From assembly GCA_015686845.1 (NCBI GenBank), contig JADPRS010000024.1, positions 1 to 52,930 of the forward strand: 52,930 bases of DNA, in the 5' to 3' direction. The notes below the pieces were generated by a model, which worked only from the letters and a program-made list of their open reading frames with translations, made no database searches and had not been told where the DNA came from. Both the position numbers and the translations under genes were made by a program. This DNA comes from Lutibacter sp. B2 (GTDB lineage: Bacteria; Bacillota; Clostridia; Peptostreptococcales; Thermotaleaceae). Shown here one piece after another: positions 18,140-26,617 of this stretch (its first letter is position 1; each line of letters begins with the position of its first letter).

Positions 18140-19762
18140 ATTTATTGTATCAATTACTGCTAAGGCTATATTGGATGAATGATCTCCTATTCTTTCAAGA
18201 TTACTGATAATATCTAGGAATATTATTCCTGATGATAATACACATTGTTGTTTATTTAATCTTTCTATATGGGTTGCTCTAAGCGCTTTTTCCATATAAT
18301 CAATTTCGCCTTCTGTTTCAAGAACTTTTTTAGCAGCTCTTAAATCGTCTTCTTTTAATGCTATTATAGATTTATTATAAGCTTTCATAACTTTATCGTA
18401 CATGCCTTGTAACTCTTCTGTGGCTAGTTTACTAAATTCTAATTTATTATCTATTCTATACATTGCCTGCTCTGCTAAATTGTCCGCATGATCTCCTACT
18501 CGCTCAATATCATTAATTGTATTAAATAATCCGTCAACCACTTCACGATGTCTACCTGCCAATGTAGTGTTAGATAGTTTTATTAGATATTCACTAATTT
18601 CACGTTGCATACTATTAATAACTTTTTCTATCTTAAAAGTTTCCTTCGCTGCGCTCTCGCTCTTTTCAAAGAAAGCCTCCATTGACTTTTGATAACTTTC
18701 CAAAGCTACATTTGCCATATTTATTACTTCTTTTTTAACTTGAACAATGGCAATCGTAGGCGTTTCTAACATCCTGTCATCCAGATACTGAATACCTCTT
18801 TGCTTTATTTTTTCAGATTCCTCTATTGGTATTATTTTATTTGCCAGTTTAACTAGTGGCGTAATAAAAGGTAATAACATCAATGTATTAACTATATTAA
18901 ATAATGTATGGGCATTTGCCAGCTGTCTTGCAGGATCACCTTTAGAAACTGATACTACAAAATTAATCGTTAAGTTCTTAAAGAAGAGTATAAATATGAT
19001 TGTTCCTGTTACATTAAAAATAAAATGAATCAATGCTGCTCTTTTTGCTGTTTTATTTGCACCAATACTTGATAACATGGCCGTTACACAAGTACCAATA
19101 TTTGTACCAAAAAGAATTGGCAACGAAGCTTCTATTGGAAGTAATCCTTCACTGGCTAGTGCTATTAAAATACCTGTAGTAGCACTACTACTTTGTACTA
19201 TAGCAGTAATAAAAAATCCAGCGAATATGGCTTTTAGCGAATCTATAAATGTTGGGTCTCCAAAACTACGTAACATAGTGGTAAAGCCTTCATACTCACG
19301 TAATGGTCTTACTGCATTCTTCATAAAATCCATACCTATGAATAATATACCAAAGCCTATAAATACTTCTGCAATATTTTTCACTCTTTTATTACTTGTA
19401 AACATCCAAACACCCACGCTTAGTCCTACTACAATGGGTACGATCTCATTTAATTCTAGCGATGCAACTTGCGCCGTTATGGTTGTACCTATGTTCGCGC
19501 CCATAATAACACCTGTAGCTTGTACTAAATTCATAATCCCTGCATTTACAAAACCTACAACCATTACAGTAGTAGCACTACTACTTTGTATAATCATTGT
19601 TACTAAAGCACCTAAACCTACTGCTACAAATCGATTACTTGTAAGTACCTCGATTATTTTCTTCATTTTATCTCCAGCAGATTTTTCAAGTCCATCTCCC
19701 ATTATGGTCATACCATAAAGAAATAATCCTAATCCACCAAGTAACTCAAACAAAATCTTCAT
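18134..19762 (-). CDS. Na+/phosphate cotransporter family protein with PhoU domain
   Basis: 542 residues. The N-terminal part (about 1-310) has eight or so helices with the duplicated QSSSATT motif of NptA/type II Na/Pi cotransporters (both copies present). The C-terminal part (about 330-540) is a helical PhoU-like domain with ERVGDHADN and ERIGDHSSN, the family's metal-binding segments. It probably imports or exports phosphate with sodium. AGGAGG precedes the ATG. It is transcribed alone, from a promoter with Pho-box-like repeats. Confidence 0.93.
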   Translation of the reverse strand: MKILFELLGGLGLFLYGMTIMGDGLEKSAGDKMKKIIEVLTSNRFVAVGLGALVTMIIQSSSATTVMVVGFVNAGIMNLVQATGVIMGANIGTTITAQVASLELNEIVPIVVGLSVGVWMFTSNKRVKNIAEVFIGFGILFIGMDFMKNAVRPLREYEGFTTMLRSFGDPTFIDSLKAIFAGFFITAIVQSSSATTGILIALASEGLLPIEASLPILFGTNIGTCVTAMLSSIGANKTAKRAALIHFIFNVTGTIIFILFFKNLTINFVVSVSKGDPARQLANAHTLFNIVNTLMLLPFITPLVKLANKIIPIEESEKIKQRGIQYLDDRMLETPTIAIVQVKKEVINMANVALESYQKSMEAFFEKSESAAKETFKIEKVINSMQREISEYLIKLSNTTLAGRHREVVDGLFNTINDIERVGDHADNLAEQAMYRIDNKLEFSKLATEELQGMYDKVMKAYNKSIIALKEDDLRAAKKVLETEGEIDYMEKALRATHIERLNKQQCVLSSGIIFLDIISNLERIGDHSSNIALAVIDTINK

Positions 19763-19804
19763 TTTTCAACCTCCTGAAATTATCTTTATAAGACCATCTC
19801 TACT

Positions 19805-19847
19805 AGTATACATTATTTTGTCATTGTCTTTGTTAAATCTATGTTAA
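19805..19847 (-). promoter_or_regulatory. Pho-box-like repeats and -10 box upstream of the Na/Pi cotransporter
   Basis: On the minus strand TTAACA occurs at 19842-19847 and again at 19831-19836, exactly 11 bp apart. ATGACA follows at 19819-19824, and a -10 box TATACT lies at 19805-19810. There is no -35 consensus where one is expected. TT(A/T)ACA repeats at 11 bp are the known target of PhoP/PhoB-type regulators. Confidence 0.6.
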
Positions 19848-19926
19848 ATTTGGCACAATATAAGGATTTTCGACACACCTACATAAGATTTTCTTCCTAC
19901 AGTATTTTCTCTATAGTTTATGTTTA

Positions 19927-21276
19927 TTATGACTTTTGTATAATTGGAGGATAAACTTTATCTGAATTAAATCTCAATTTATAATGGATGATACTACATA
20001 TAGGAATTAAATATAGATAAAAACAATAAGGTATAAATCCTGCACCACTCACCATTAAAGTCGTAGCTGGCACTAATCCTGCTATATTCCAAGGTATCAA
20101 TGGTGCAATTACAACTGCCGTATTTTCTATATCCATCGCTAATTCATGAGGATCTATATTTTTATTTGCATATGCTTTTTTCGTGAGCTGACTTGTAAGA
20201 ATAATTGAGATAGATTGATTACAACCAAATGCACTCGTAGCTATACTAACAATAATCGTAGCAAAGAATAATCCAACTCGTGATTTTACATTCATCAAAA
20301 GGTTTTCTATATTTTTAAGTATTCCTGTTCCTTCAAATATTCCTCCAAGTGATGATGATACAAACACTATTAAGATTGCCTTTCCCATAGATATAAGACC
20401 ACCACCTCTTATGATCTTTTCTAATGGCCCATGATTCTCTAACTTAAATCCAAGTAACATATATTTTAATATCTGTTCTAAATTATACCCTTGAATAACA
20501 ATACTTATAACAGAAGCAATGATTATACTTACAAGCATAGATATTTTTACATCTATTTTAAACATTGCAAATATCAATATGATGGCTGCTGGTATCAATA
20601 CTATAAAATTTATAGTAAATATCTTTATAATCTCAGCATCCATACTATTGCCTAAAAAGTTTAGTGGATATTTAAAAGATATAATGGTATATAAAATAAC
20701 AGAAATTATAAAAGGAATCGCTGCACTTTTAAACATGTTCTTTATATTTTTATAAAGATCTGAGTCTGTTAAAGTTGCTACCAAATTTGCACTAGAGGAC
20801 ATAGGAGAACATCGGTCTCCAAAATAGGCGCCTGCTATAATTGCACCTGCTGCAACATGAATATTTACATTTCCACTTTTGGCCATAACCATAAATGCAA
20901 CACCAACAGTACTAGCTGTACCAAAGGATGTCCCTAGTAAAAATGATACTACACAAGCACTTAAAAATGAATATAAAATAAAAAGCTTAGGATTAAGAAT
21001 TTTTATCCCATAATATACAATTCCAGGAACGGTTCCAGATGACATCCATATAGCTGTAATGGCTCCTATTAAGAAAAATATTTTCAAAACTACAAAGGAC
21101 TTTTTGCCTCCTTTATATGCCATAGTCATAATCTCTTTAAAATCAAATCCTTTTCTTTGTGCAATCACTGCAAAAATAAAAAAAATAAATATTAAAGGGT
21201 ATCCTATAAAGATTTGTTTATATACACTAAGTATTAGTATACAAAATGAAACACTCATCGCTATTATAATGTCCAT
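19927..21276 (-). CDS. NhaC family Na+/H+ antiporter
   Basis: 449 residues with about 11-12 membrane helices. Family signatures include GTSFGTASTVGVAF, GAYFGDRCSPMSSSANL and FGCNQSISIILT. NhaC-type carriers exchange sodium for protons; some relatives carry organic anions or amino acids (malate/lactate exchangers), so the substrate is not certain. The ATG has a clear AGGAGG. It is a single gene, and I see no hairpin after its stop. Confidence 0.88.
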   Translation of the reverse strand: MDIIIAMSVSFCILILSVYKQIFIGYPLIFIFFIFAVIAQRKGFDFKEIMTMAYKGGKKSFVVLKIFFLIGAITAIWMSSGTVPGIVYYGIKILNPKLFILYSFLSACVVSFLLGTSFGTASTVGVAFMVMAKSGNVNIHVAAGAIIAGAYFGDRCSPMSSSANLVATLTDSDLYKNIKNMFKSAAIPFIISVILYTIISFKYPLNFLGNSMDAEIIKIFTINFIVLIPAAIILIFAMFKIDVKISMLVSIIIASVISIVIQGYNLEQILKYMLLGFKLENHGPLEKIIRGGGLISMGKAILIVFVSSSLGGIFEGTGILKNIENLLMNVKSRVGLFFATIIVSIATSAFGCNQSISIILTSQLTKKAYANKNIDPHELAMDIENTAVVIAPLIPWNIAGLVPATTLMVSGAGFIPYCFYLYLIPICSIIHYKLRFNSDKVYPPIIQKS

Positions 21277-21374
21277 AACATCCTCCTAAATTAATTTAAA
21301 ATTTTCAAAAAATATGTCGATATAATTATACTTGTTATTTCAATATAAAATCAAGTACCATATTCTTTTAAAAT

Positions 21375-21406
21375 AAAAAAAGAGAGTTGGATTTTTTCCT
21401 CCCCTC
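21375..21406 (-). terminator. Terminator after the 50-residue membrane protein gene
   Basis: An imperfect stem (GAGGGGAGGA with TCCAACTCTC, 8 of 10 paired) is followed on the minus strand by a T7 run at 21375-21381. Confidence 0.6.
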
Positions 21407-21419
21407 ACACATGCTACGA

Positions 21420-21572
21420 TCACTTATGCTCATTCAAAGCTTTTTTTATGTTATATACAATGCCAAGTAAAAATCCCAAAATAAAACATGCATTCCATCC
21501 AAGTAGATGTGCAACCATATAGCACATGATTGAACTAATGGTTAAATAAGCAATTAACCTATTTTTATTCAT
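21420..21572 (-). CDS. Small membrane protein, 50 residues, unknown function
   Basis: Starts MNKNRLIAYL and ends in KKALNEHK, with two hydrophobic stretches (about 6-23 and 26-41) separated by a Gly-Trp turn. AAGGAGG lies 7 bases before the ATG. A terminator-like hairpin follows. It has its own unit between NhaC and the LysM protein gene. I do not recognise the family. Confidence 0.65.
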   Translation of the reverse strand: MNKNRLIAYLTISSIMCYMVAHLLGWNACFILGFLLGIVYNIKKALNEHK

Positions 21573-21660
21573 AGAAATTCCTCCTTATTTTTAATTCGTT
21601 CTCCTTAATTTAATTGTATACAATTTTCTATATTTTTTCAATTGTCAGTTATATTTTTTC

Positions 21661-21698
21661 AAAAAAATAGAACAAAGTATATTTTGCTCTATTTTTAC
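21661..21698 (-). terminator. Terminator of the LysM protein gene
   Basis: A/U-rich stem (AAATAGAGCAAA with TTTGTTCTATTT, one wobble pair) followed on the minus strand by a T-run, 8 bases past the stop codon. Confidence 0.7.
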
Positions 21699-21705
21699 GC
21701 TTATA

Positions 21706-22941
21706 TTATTTTACTCCTGCTGCAATCTTCACATTTGCTTGATGCTTTTCATCGATCTCTCCATCATTATGTCTTGTACTATTTGCAAAATGAATATCAA
21801 AATGCCCATCCATTCCATTATTTTTTACCCAATCAAAATTATATCCTGCCCCATAATCACCACTTCTCCATGAAGTATATTCTCCTCCAGGGCCATAATC
21901 ATTTCCAGCATGAGGCATTCCGGATACACTTGCAGCTAATTTCCTTCCATTATAATAAATAATTACAGGTCTTCTATCCCAGGTAAGATTTCCTCCCCAA
22001 ACTTCTTTCATTATATTTGTATCGTTTTTAGTTAATGCCTCTACATCTGCATGGTTTGAACCTGTCGTTCTTTTGGCCATGAAAGTTTTCCCTGTATAAA
22101 AATCTTCCACTTTAAATTCAGCTCCAACAGGCACTACATATTGTGCTTCAGTCCACCAATCTAAATACTCTCCATATCTATGTGAGGGCGTATACTTTAT
22201 AGGAACATGATGAACAGGTATTTTTAATGTATCCCCTATATTTAACATTGTTGTTTCATTCATATTATTTGCTTTTAATAGTTCTTGATAAGAGATCCCA
22301 AATTTTATTGAAATTTTCCAAAAATCATCTCCACTTTGTACTTTATAAGTATTATAAGTTATATATGGATCTGTACTATTTGTATTATTTGTACTTGAAG
22401 AATTTTGTGGTATCATTATTTCTTGTCCTACATATAACATAGTCTTTTCATCTGCATTGTTTACTTTCATTAATTCTCCTATAGATACATTCTTTTTTTG
22501 ACTTATAATCCAAAATGTATCTCCTGAATCTACTATATATACTTCTGTTTTCTTTTCATCACTAGGAATACTAATTTGATCCCCTACATTAAGTACTGTT
22601 TTCTCAGTAGCATTATTTGCTGACATTAATGCATAAATATCAACATTATACTTTTGACTTATAATCCAATAAGTATCTCTTGGCCCTACGGTATGTATAT
22701 TAGAAGTATTTTCATTTGTCGGAATAACGATTTCCTTTCCCACATAAAGAATCGTATTCTCATTTGCATTATTTGCTTCCATTAATTTTTCTATAGATAC
22801 ATTCTGTTTTTGACTTATAATCCAAAATGTGTCTCCTGATGCTACTGTATATGCTGCATTGTTTCCATAACTAATCCCAACACTTCCTACCAATACGCTT
22901 ACGCCTAATAGTCCTGAAATAATCATCTTTTTAAAATTCAT
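21706..22941 (-). CDS. Secreted protein with four LysM repeats and an uncharacterised C-terminal domain
   Basis: 411 residues: a signal peptide (about 1-28), four LysM modules (about 31-73, 82-125, 133-176, 198-240) each with a (D)TFWIIS or DFWKIS core, then a 160-residue C-terminal domain. Repeats 1-3 are very alike, even in DNA, which points to recent duplication. The C-terminal domain has conserved-looking His/Asp positions (SNHADVEAL, HAGNDYGPGG, GHFDIHFANSTRH, DEKHQANV). These suggest a metal or catalytic site, but I cannot name the family. It probably acts in the cell wall or spore cortex. Confidence 0.85.
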   Translation of the reverse strand: MNFKKMIISGLLGVSVLVGSVGISYGNNAAYTVASGDTFWIISQKQNVSIEKLMEANNANENTILYVGKEIVIPTNENTSNIHTVGPRDTYWIISQKYNVDIYALMSANNATEKTVLNVGDQISIPSDEKKTEVYIVDSGDTFWIISQKKNVSIGELMKVNNADEKTMLYVGQEIMIPQNSSSTNNTNSTDPYITYNTYKVQSGDDFWKISIKFGISYQELLKANNMNETTMLNIGDTLKIPVHHVPIKYTPSHRYGEYLDWWTEAQYVVPVGAEFKVEDFYTGKTFMAKRTTGSNHADVEALTKNDTNIMKEVWGGNLTWDRRPVIIYYNGRKLAASVSGMPHAGNDYGPGGEYTSWRSGDYGAGYNFDWVKNNGMDGHFDIHFANSTRHNDGEIDEKHQANVKIAAGVK

Positions 22942-23124
22942 TTTGAGATCTTCCTTTCTATTATTATTCTTCTATTCTAATTATATAATACTTTTCGACA
23001 TTTTTCGCCAAGGATATATGTGTAATTACTGGATATAAATCAATAAAAGGGTAATTGACTATGACAAAAAACTACCCCTATGCTACAATGGATTTTAGAA
23101 TATTATTTAAAAGGAGTTGTAACA

Positions 23125-24252
23125 ATGGATATTATATTTTCTCTACTAACTTTCTTTTCATTAACATTACTGACTATAGGAATCGTAAATCCATCTACCG
23201 TTATCAAATGGAAAAAAAAGAGAACTAGAAAAGATGTCTTTCAATTTTATGGATGTGCCTTTATTGGATTTTATATTATTTCCACCTATCTTGTACCATT
23301 TAATCAGCCAGAGGTATTGACATCAAAAATTCAAAACATCTCATCCATTTCACAATCTATATCTATCAAATCAAAATTAGCTGCTCCTTTTAATAACATA
23401 AAAGACAAATATCTAAGTGATCATCAATCTGAAAATGTATTTTCTCATACTGTAGAAAATACCCCTTCTCCAAAAGGTATCGTCAAAGTACATTACATAG
23501 ATGTTGGACAAGGGGATTGTATTTTAGTTGAAAATAATCAACACTACATGTTAATAGATGCAGGAAATAATGATGATTCAAAGCTTGTATTAGATTATCT
23601 TAAAAAACAAGGGATTAAGAAGTTAGACGTTGTAGTAGGAACACATCCACATGAAGACCATATTGGAAGCTTAGATGCCGTTATTAATAATTTTGATATA
23701 GGCAAAGTGTATATGCCCAAAATAATTAATACTACGAAAACTTATAGAGATGTAATTACTGCCATCAAAAGCAAAGAGTTAAGAATCACTCCTCCTAAAG
23801 TAGGTGAAAGATTTAGAATAGGAGATGCGACAGCTTCAATTCTTGCCCCTAATAGTGAAAAGTATAAAGACTTAAATAATTATTCTATTGTAATTAAATT
23901 AACTTATGGGAGTACTTCTTATTTATTTACTGGAGATGCAGAAGGTTTATCAGAAAAAGAAATGCTTGGCAGAGGTTCCGATCTATCAGCAGACGTATTA
24001 AAAGTAGGACATCATGGTAGTCATTCTTCCTCCATCATTGAATTTCTAAATAGAGTGAATCCTAAATATGCTGTGATTTCTTGTGAAAAGAACAATGACT
24101 ATAAGCATCCTCATAAAGAAACAATGGATAAATTAGAAAAAAGGAATATTCCTGTTTATAGAACAGATGAGAGCGGTACGATCATTTGTACATCTGATGG
24201 ACAGACAATTAATTTTAACACTTCTCCTGGAAGTTATACTTATCCAAGATAA
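23125..24252 (+). CDS. ComEC/Rec2-type metallo-beta-lactamase hydrolase, membrane-anchored
   Basis: 375 residues: two N-terminal hydrophobic helices (about 1-20 and 38-55), a linker, then a metallo-beta-lactamase domain like the C-terminal part of ComEC. Motifs are HYIDVGQGDC, GTHPHEDHIGS (HxHxDH), LFTGDAE and VGHHGSHSS. The membrane channel domain of ComEC is absent, so DNA uptake is unlikely; an external phosphodiesterase or nuclease role is possible. The ATG at 23125 was chosen over an earlier in-frame ATG at 23080 because AAAGGAG lies 8 bases before it. Confidence 0.88.
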   Translation: MDIIFSLLTFFSLTLLTIGIVNPSTVIKWKKKRTRKDVFQFYGCAFIGFYIISTYLVPFNQPEVLTSKIQNISSISQSISIKSKLAAPFNNIKDKYLSDHQSENVFSHTVENTPSPKGIVKVHYIDVGQGDCILVENNQHYMLIDAGNNDDSKLVLDYLKKQGIKKLDVVVGTHPHEDHIGSLDAVINNFDIGKVYMPKIINTTKTYRDVITAIKSKELRITPPKVGERFRIGDATASILAPNSEKYKDLNNYSIVIKLTYGSTSYLFTGDAEGLSEKEMLGRGSDLSADVLKVGHHGSHSSSIIEFLNRVNPKYAVISCEKNNDYKHPHKETMDKLEKRNIPVYRTDESGTIICTSDGQTINFNTSPGSYTYPR

Positions 24253-24279
24253 AAGGACAGCTTTTCAAGCTGCCCTTTT
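24251..24279. terminator. Bidirectional terminator between the ComEC-like hydrolase gene and thiC
   Basis: AAAAGGACAGCTT-TTC-AAGCTGCCCTTTT: a 13-base arm with one mismatch, A-run on the left and T-run on the right, between two convergent genes. Confidence 0.8.
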
Positions 24280-24283
24280 CCTA

Positions 24284-25594
24284 TTAATCTTCTCTTAAAA
24301 TATTTAAATCCTTGCCTTCCATGATTTTATTCATATTTCTCATAGAGCACATTTTTCCACACATGGTACAAGTATCTTCATTCTCCGGTGTGGATTCTTT
24401 TCTATATCTTCTCGCTTTTTCAGGGTCAATTGCTAAACTAAACATCTTCTCCCAATCTAATACTTGTCTAGCTTTACTCATTTCATTATCCCAGTCTTTT
24501 GCACCTTTTATATTTTGGGCTATATCAGCAGCATGAGCTGCGATCTTAGTAGCAATAATTCCCTCCTTCATATCATCAAGATTTGGAAGTCTTAAATGTT
24601 CTGCCGGCGTTACATAGCATAAAAAGTCTGCTCCAGAGCTAGCAGCTATTGCTCCTCCAATGGCACTCGTAATATGGTCATATCCAGGTGCTATATCTGT
24701 AACGATAGGTCCTAGCACATAAAATGGTGCTCCATGACATAATTTTTTCTCTAGTAGCATATTTGCCTGTATTTCATTGATTGCCATATGTCCTGGTCCT
24801 TCTATGATCACTTGAACATTTTTCTCCCAAGCCCTTTTCGTTAGCTCTCCTAAAATCATCAATTCCTTAATTTGACTAGCATCTGTAGAATCCTTTATAC
24901 TTCCTGGTCTACATGCATCTCCTAAGCTTAACGTTACATCATATTTAGCACAAATATCTAATAATTCATCATAATATTCATAAAAAGGATTTTCCTTTTT
25001 ATTAAGCTCCATCCAGGCATACATGAGTGATCCACCTCTAGAAACAATATTGGTTAATCTTGAATTTCGCTTAAATACCTCTACTGTTTCTTTATTCAAA
25101 CCTGCATGAATCGTTACAAAATCCACACCATCTTTAGCATGTTTTTTTACTACCTTTAAAAATTCTTCTGCTGTAATATCCTTTAATTCTTTATCATAAA
25201 AACCTAAAGCATCATATACTGGTACTGTACCGACCATAGCTGGCGACATTTTTACTAGTTTTTTTCTAAATTCTTCTGTTTTTCCATATGAACTTAAATC
25301 CATAATAGCTTCAGCCTTCATATCCAATGCAATCTTTACTTTTTCTAACTCTTTATCTACATTACAACAATCTTTAGATATTCCTAAGTTTACATTAATT
25401 TTTGTTCTTAATCCTTCTCCTACCCCTTCTGGATCTAATAATTTATGATTTCTATTAGCTGGAATCACAACTTTCCCTTGTGATACAAGCTCCCTTAATT
25501 CATCAATATTAATATTTTCTTTTTTTGAAACAATTTCCATTTCTCTAGTTGTAATCCCTTTTTTCGCCGCATCCATTTGTGTAGTATAATTCAT
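24284..25594 (-). CDS. thiC: Phosphomethylpyrimidine synthase ThiC
   Basis: Radical-SAM enzyme that makes the HMP-P pyrimidine of thiamine from aminoimidazole ribotide. Recognisable are [15 protein letters not shown] at the start, [29 protein letters not shown] and the C-terminal cluster motif CTMCGKMC. About 436 residues is normal. The ATG at 25594 was preferred to a TTG at 25603, because it gives the usual family start. It follows thiT by some 24 bases in an operon under the TPP riboswitch. Confidence 0.97.
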   Translation of the reverse strand: MNYTTQMDAAKKGITTREMEIVSKKENINIDELRELVSQGKVVIPANRNHKLLDPEGVGEGLRTKINVNLGISKDCCNVDKELEKVKIALDMKAEAIMDLSSYGKTEEFRKKLVKMSPAMVGTVPVYDALGFYDKELKDITAEEFLKVVKKHAKDGVDFVTIHAGLNKETVEVFKRNSRLTNIVSRGGSLMYAWMELNKKENPFYEYYDELLDICAKYDVTLSLGDACRPGSIKDSTDASQIKELMILGELTKRAWEKNVQVIIEGPGHMAINEIQANMLLEKKLCHGAPFYVLGPIVTDIAPGYDHITSAIGGAIAASSGADFLCYVTPAEHLRLPNLDDMKEGIIATKIAAHAADIAQNIKGAKDWDNEMSKARQVLDWEKMFSLAIDPEKARRYRKESTPENEDTCTMCGKMCSMRNMNKIMEGKDLNILRED

Positions 25595-25618
25595 GATTTT
25601 CAATATCCCCTTTTAAAA

Positions 25619-26134
25619 TTAAATATTTTTTAATTTTTTATGTAATACCCCCACCACAACCAATGAAATGATCAGCTCTGGAAGTAAATATCCACCATTA
25701 TATAGAATAGAATAGATCCACGGATTTGTACCTTTGGGTGCATATGATGCCCAGACAATTACACCTGAAAGAACATGACATACAAATCTTCCAAATATAC
25801 CAATACACACGCCCATAAATATTTCTTTATCCTCTCTTCTAAACAAACCTGCCAATCCTAAAAATCCAAAAGCTACTACATAATCTAATAAAATAGAGGC
25901 TATGTGAAAAGAATATTTAGGTCCTAGTATAAATTGTAATATTCCATATACAACGCCAGTTAATAATCCTGGTCCTACACCCCATCTTATTGCATAATAA
26001 AGAATTGGTACCATGCTCCCTGCTGTAATAGAACCGCCATTAATCCCCTCAAAGATTTTTACATAACTTAAAATTTGTGCTAGTGCAATCATTACACCTG
26101 CTTCGACTAACATTTTCGTAGTCATTTTTCTCAT
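25619..26134 (-). CDS. thiT: Thiamine ECF transporter S component ThiT
   Basis: 171 residues with six membrane helices. Family marks are a start rich in TTKMLVEAGVMIALA, then GGSITAGSMVPI, YGILQFILGP and the aromatic-rich GVIVWASYAP loop. It would bind thiamine and use the shared EcfA/EcfT energy module, whose genes lie at 50.7-52.9 kb in this window. AAGGAGG lies just before the ATG at 26134; the open frame to 26221 runs into the terminator hairpin and is rejected. First gene of thiT-thiC. Confidence 0.93.
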   Translation of the reverse strand: MRKMTTKMLVEAGVMIALAQILSYVKIFEGINGGSITAGSMVPILYYAIRWGVGPGLLTGVVYGILQFILGPKYSFHIASILLDYVVAFGFLGLAGLFRREDKEIFMGVCIGIFGRFVCHVLSGVIVWASYAPKGTNPWIYSILYNGGYLLPELIISLVVVGVLHKKLKNI

Positions 26135-26205
26135 TTTAATTCCTCCTTCAAACATAGAATTCCCCTGATTTCTGTTGCTTGAAATGTAGAAAGGATTTTT
26201 TGTGC

Positions 26206-26238
26206 ATAAAAAATACTGCATCGTATAAATGCAGTATT
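26206..26238 (-). terminator. Riboswitch-controlled terminator ahead of thiT
   Basis: A 10-bp perfect stem (AATACTGCAT/ATGCAGTATT, 26212-26238) with a 7-base loop, then TTTTTT on the minus strand. It lies just downstream of the TPP aptamer and about 75 bases before thiT: the usual attenuator position. Confidence 0.85.
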
Positions 26239-26247
26239 AAATCCAAT

Positions 26248-26342
26248 ACATTTCCTACGCTGGCATTATCCAGATCAGGTTTATGGGTCGGAGCATCAAT
26301 GTAAACTCCCTCTCAGCCAGACTCATCCAGCTCCCCTTACTA
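26248..26342 (-). promoter_or_regulatory. TPP riboswitch (THI element)
   Basis: The minus-strand RNA contains the hallmark CUGAGAGGGA segment and ACCUGAUCUGGAUAAUGCC followed by AGCGUAGGAAA, both conserved in the TPP aptamer. With TPP bound, the following terminator should form and stop thiT-thiC transcription. Confidence 0.96.
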
Positions 26343-26361
26343 TAAATTTTTTTATATCTTT

Positions 26362-26391
26362 ATTATAACGCTTCTTTTATTACTTTTGCAA
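26362..26391 (-). promoter_or_regulatory. thi operon promoter inside the end of the thioredoxin gene
   Basis: TTGCAA (26386-26391), an 18-bp spacer, TATAAT (26362-26367). The -10 box overlaps the stop codon of the thioredoxin-like gene. The predicted start point is about 10 bases before the riboswitch. Confidence 0.65.
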
Positions 26392-26605
26392 CTTCATTTT
26401 TTGAAGGCACTCTTCCAGAAATCTTTACAACACCATCTACTACCAATCCTGGTGTTTTCATCACCCCAAAAGATAAAATATCTTTAAACTCTGTTACTTT
26501 TTCAATTTCTACTGAAATTCCTAGCTCTTTTGTAACTTCTTCAACATACCCATAAAGTGTAATACAGTTTTTACACCCTCCACCTAAAATTTTAACATTC
26601 ATCAT
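26363..26605 (-). CDS. Small thioredoxin-like redox protein (GGGCxxC type)
   Basis: 80 residues with the family start VKILGGGCKNC (redox CxxC at Cys11/Cys14) and the cis-Pro segment MKTPGLVVDG. Such small thioredoxins are often next to YraQ/UPF0718-type permeases, as here. It may reduce the permease's CSCS-type site or a bound metal/metalloid; that is inference. A GGGAGG precedes two adjacent ATG codons. Third gene of arsR-permease-trx, 12 bases after the permease. Confidence 0.9.
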   Translation of the reverse strand: MMNVKILGGGCKNCITLYGYVEEVTKELGISVEIEKVTEFKDILSFGVMKTPGLVVDGVVKISGRVPSKNEVAKVIKEAL

Positions 26606-26617
26606 TAAAACCTCCCT

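Noticed and set aside
22480-22830. Repeated DNA at 22.5-22.8 kb as a possible CRISPR or mobile repeat
   Set aside because: The repeats are the codons of the LysM modules, in frame, with no spacer/repeat pattern.
26135-26221. A longer ThiT starting at 26221
   Set aside because: The extension runs through the riboswitch terminator, and AAGGAGG sits just before 26134.
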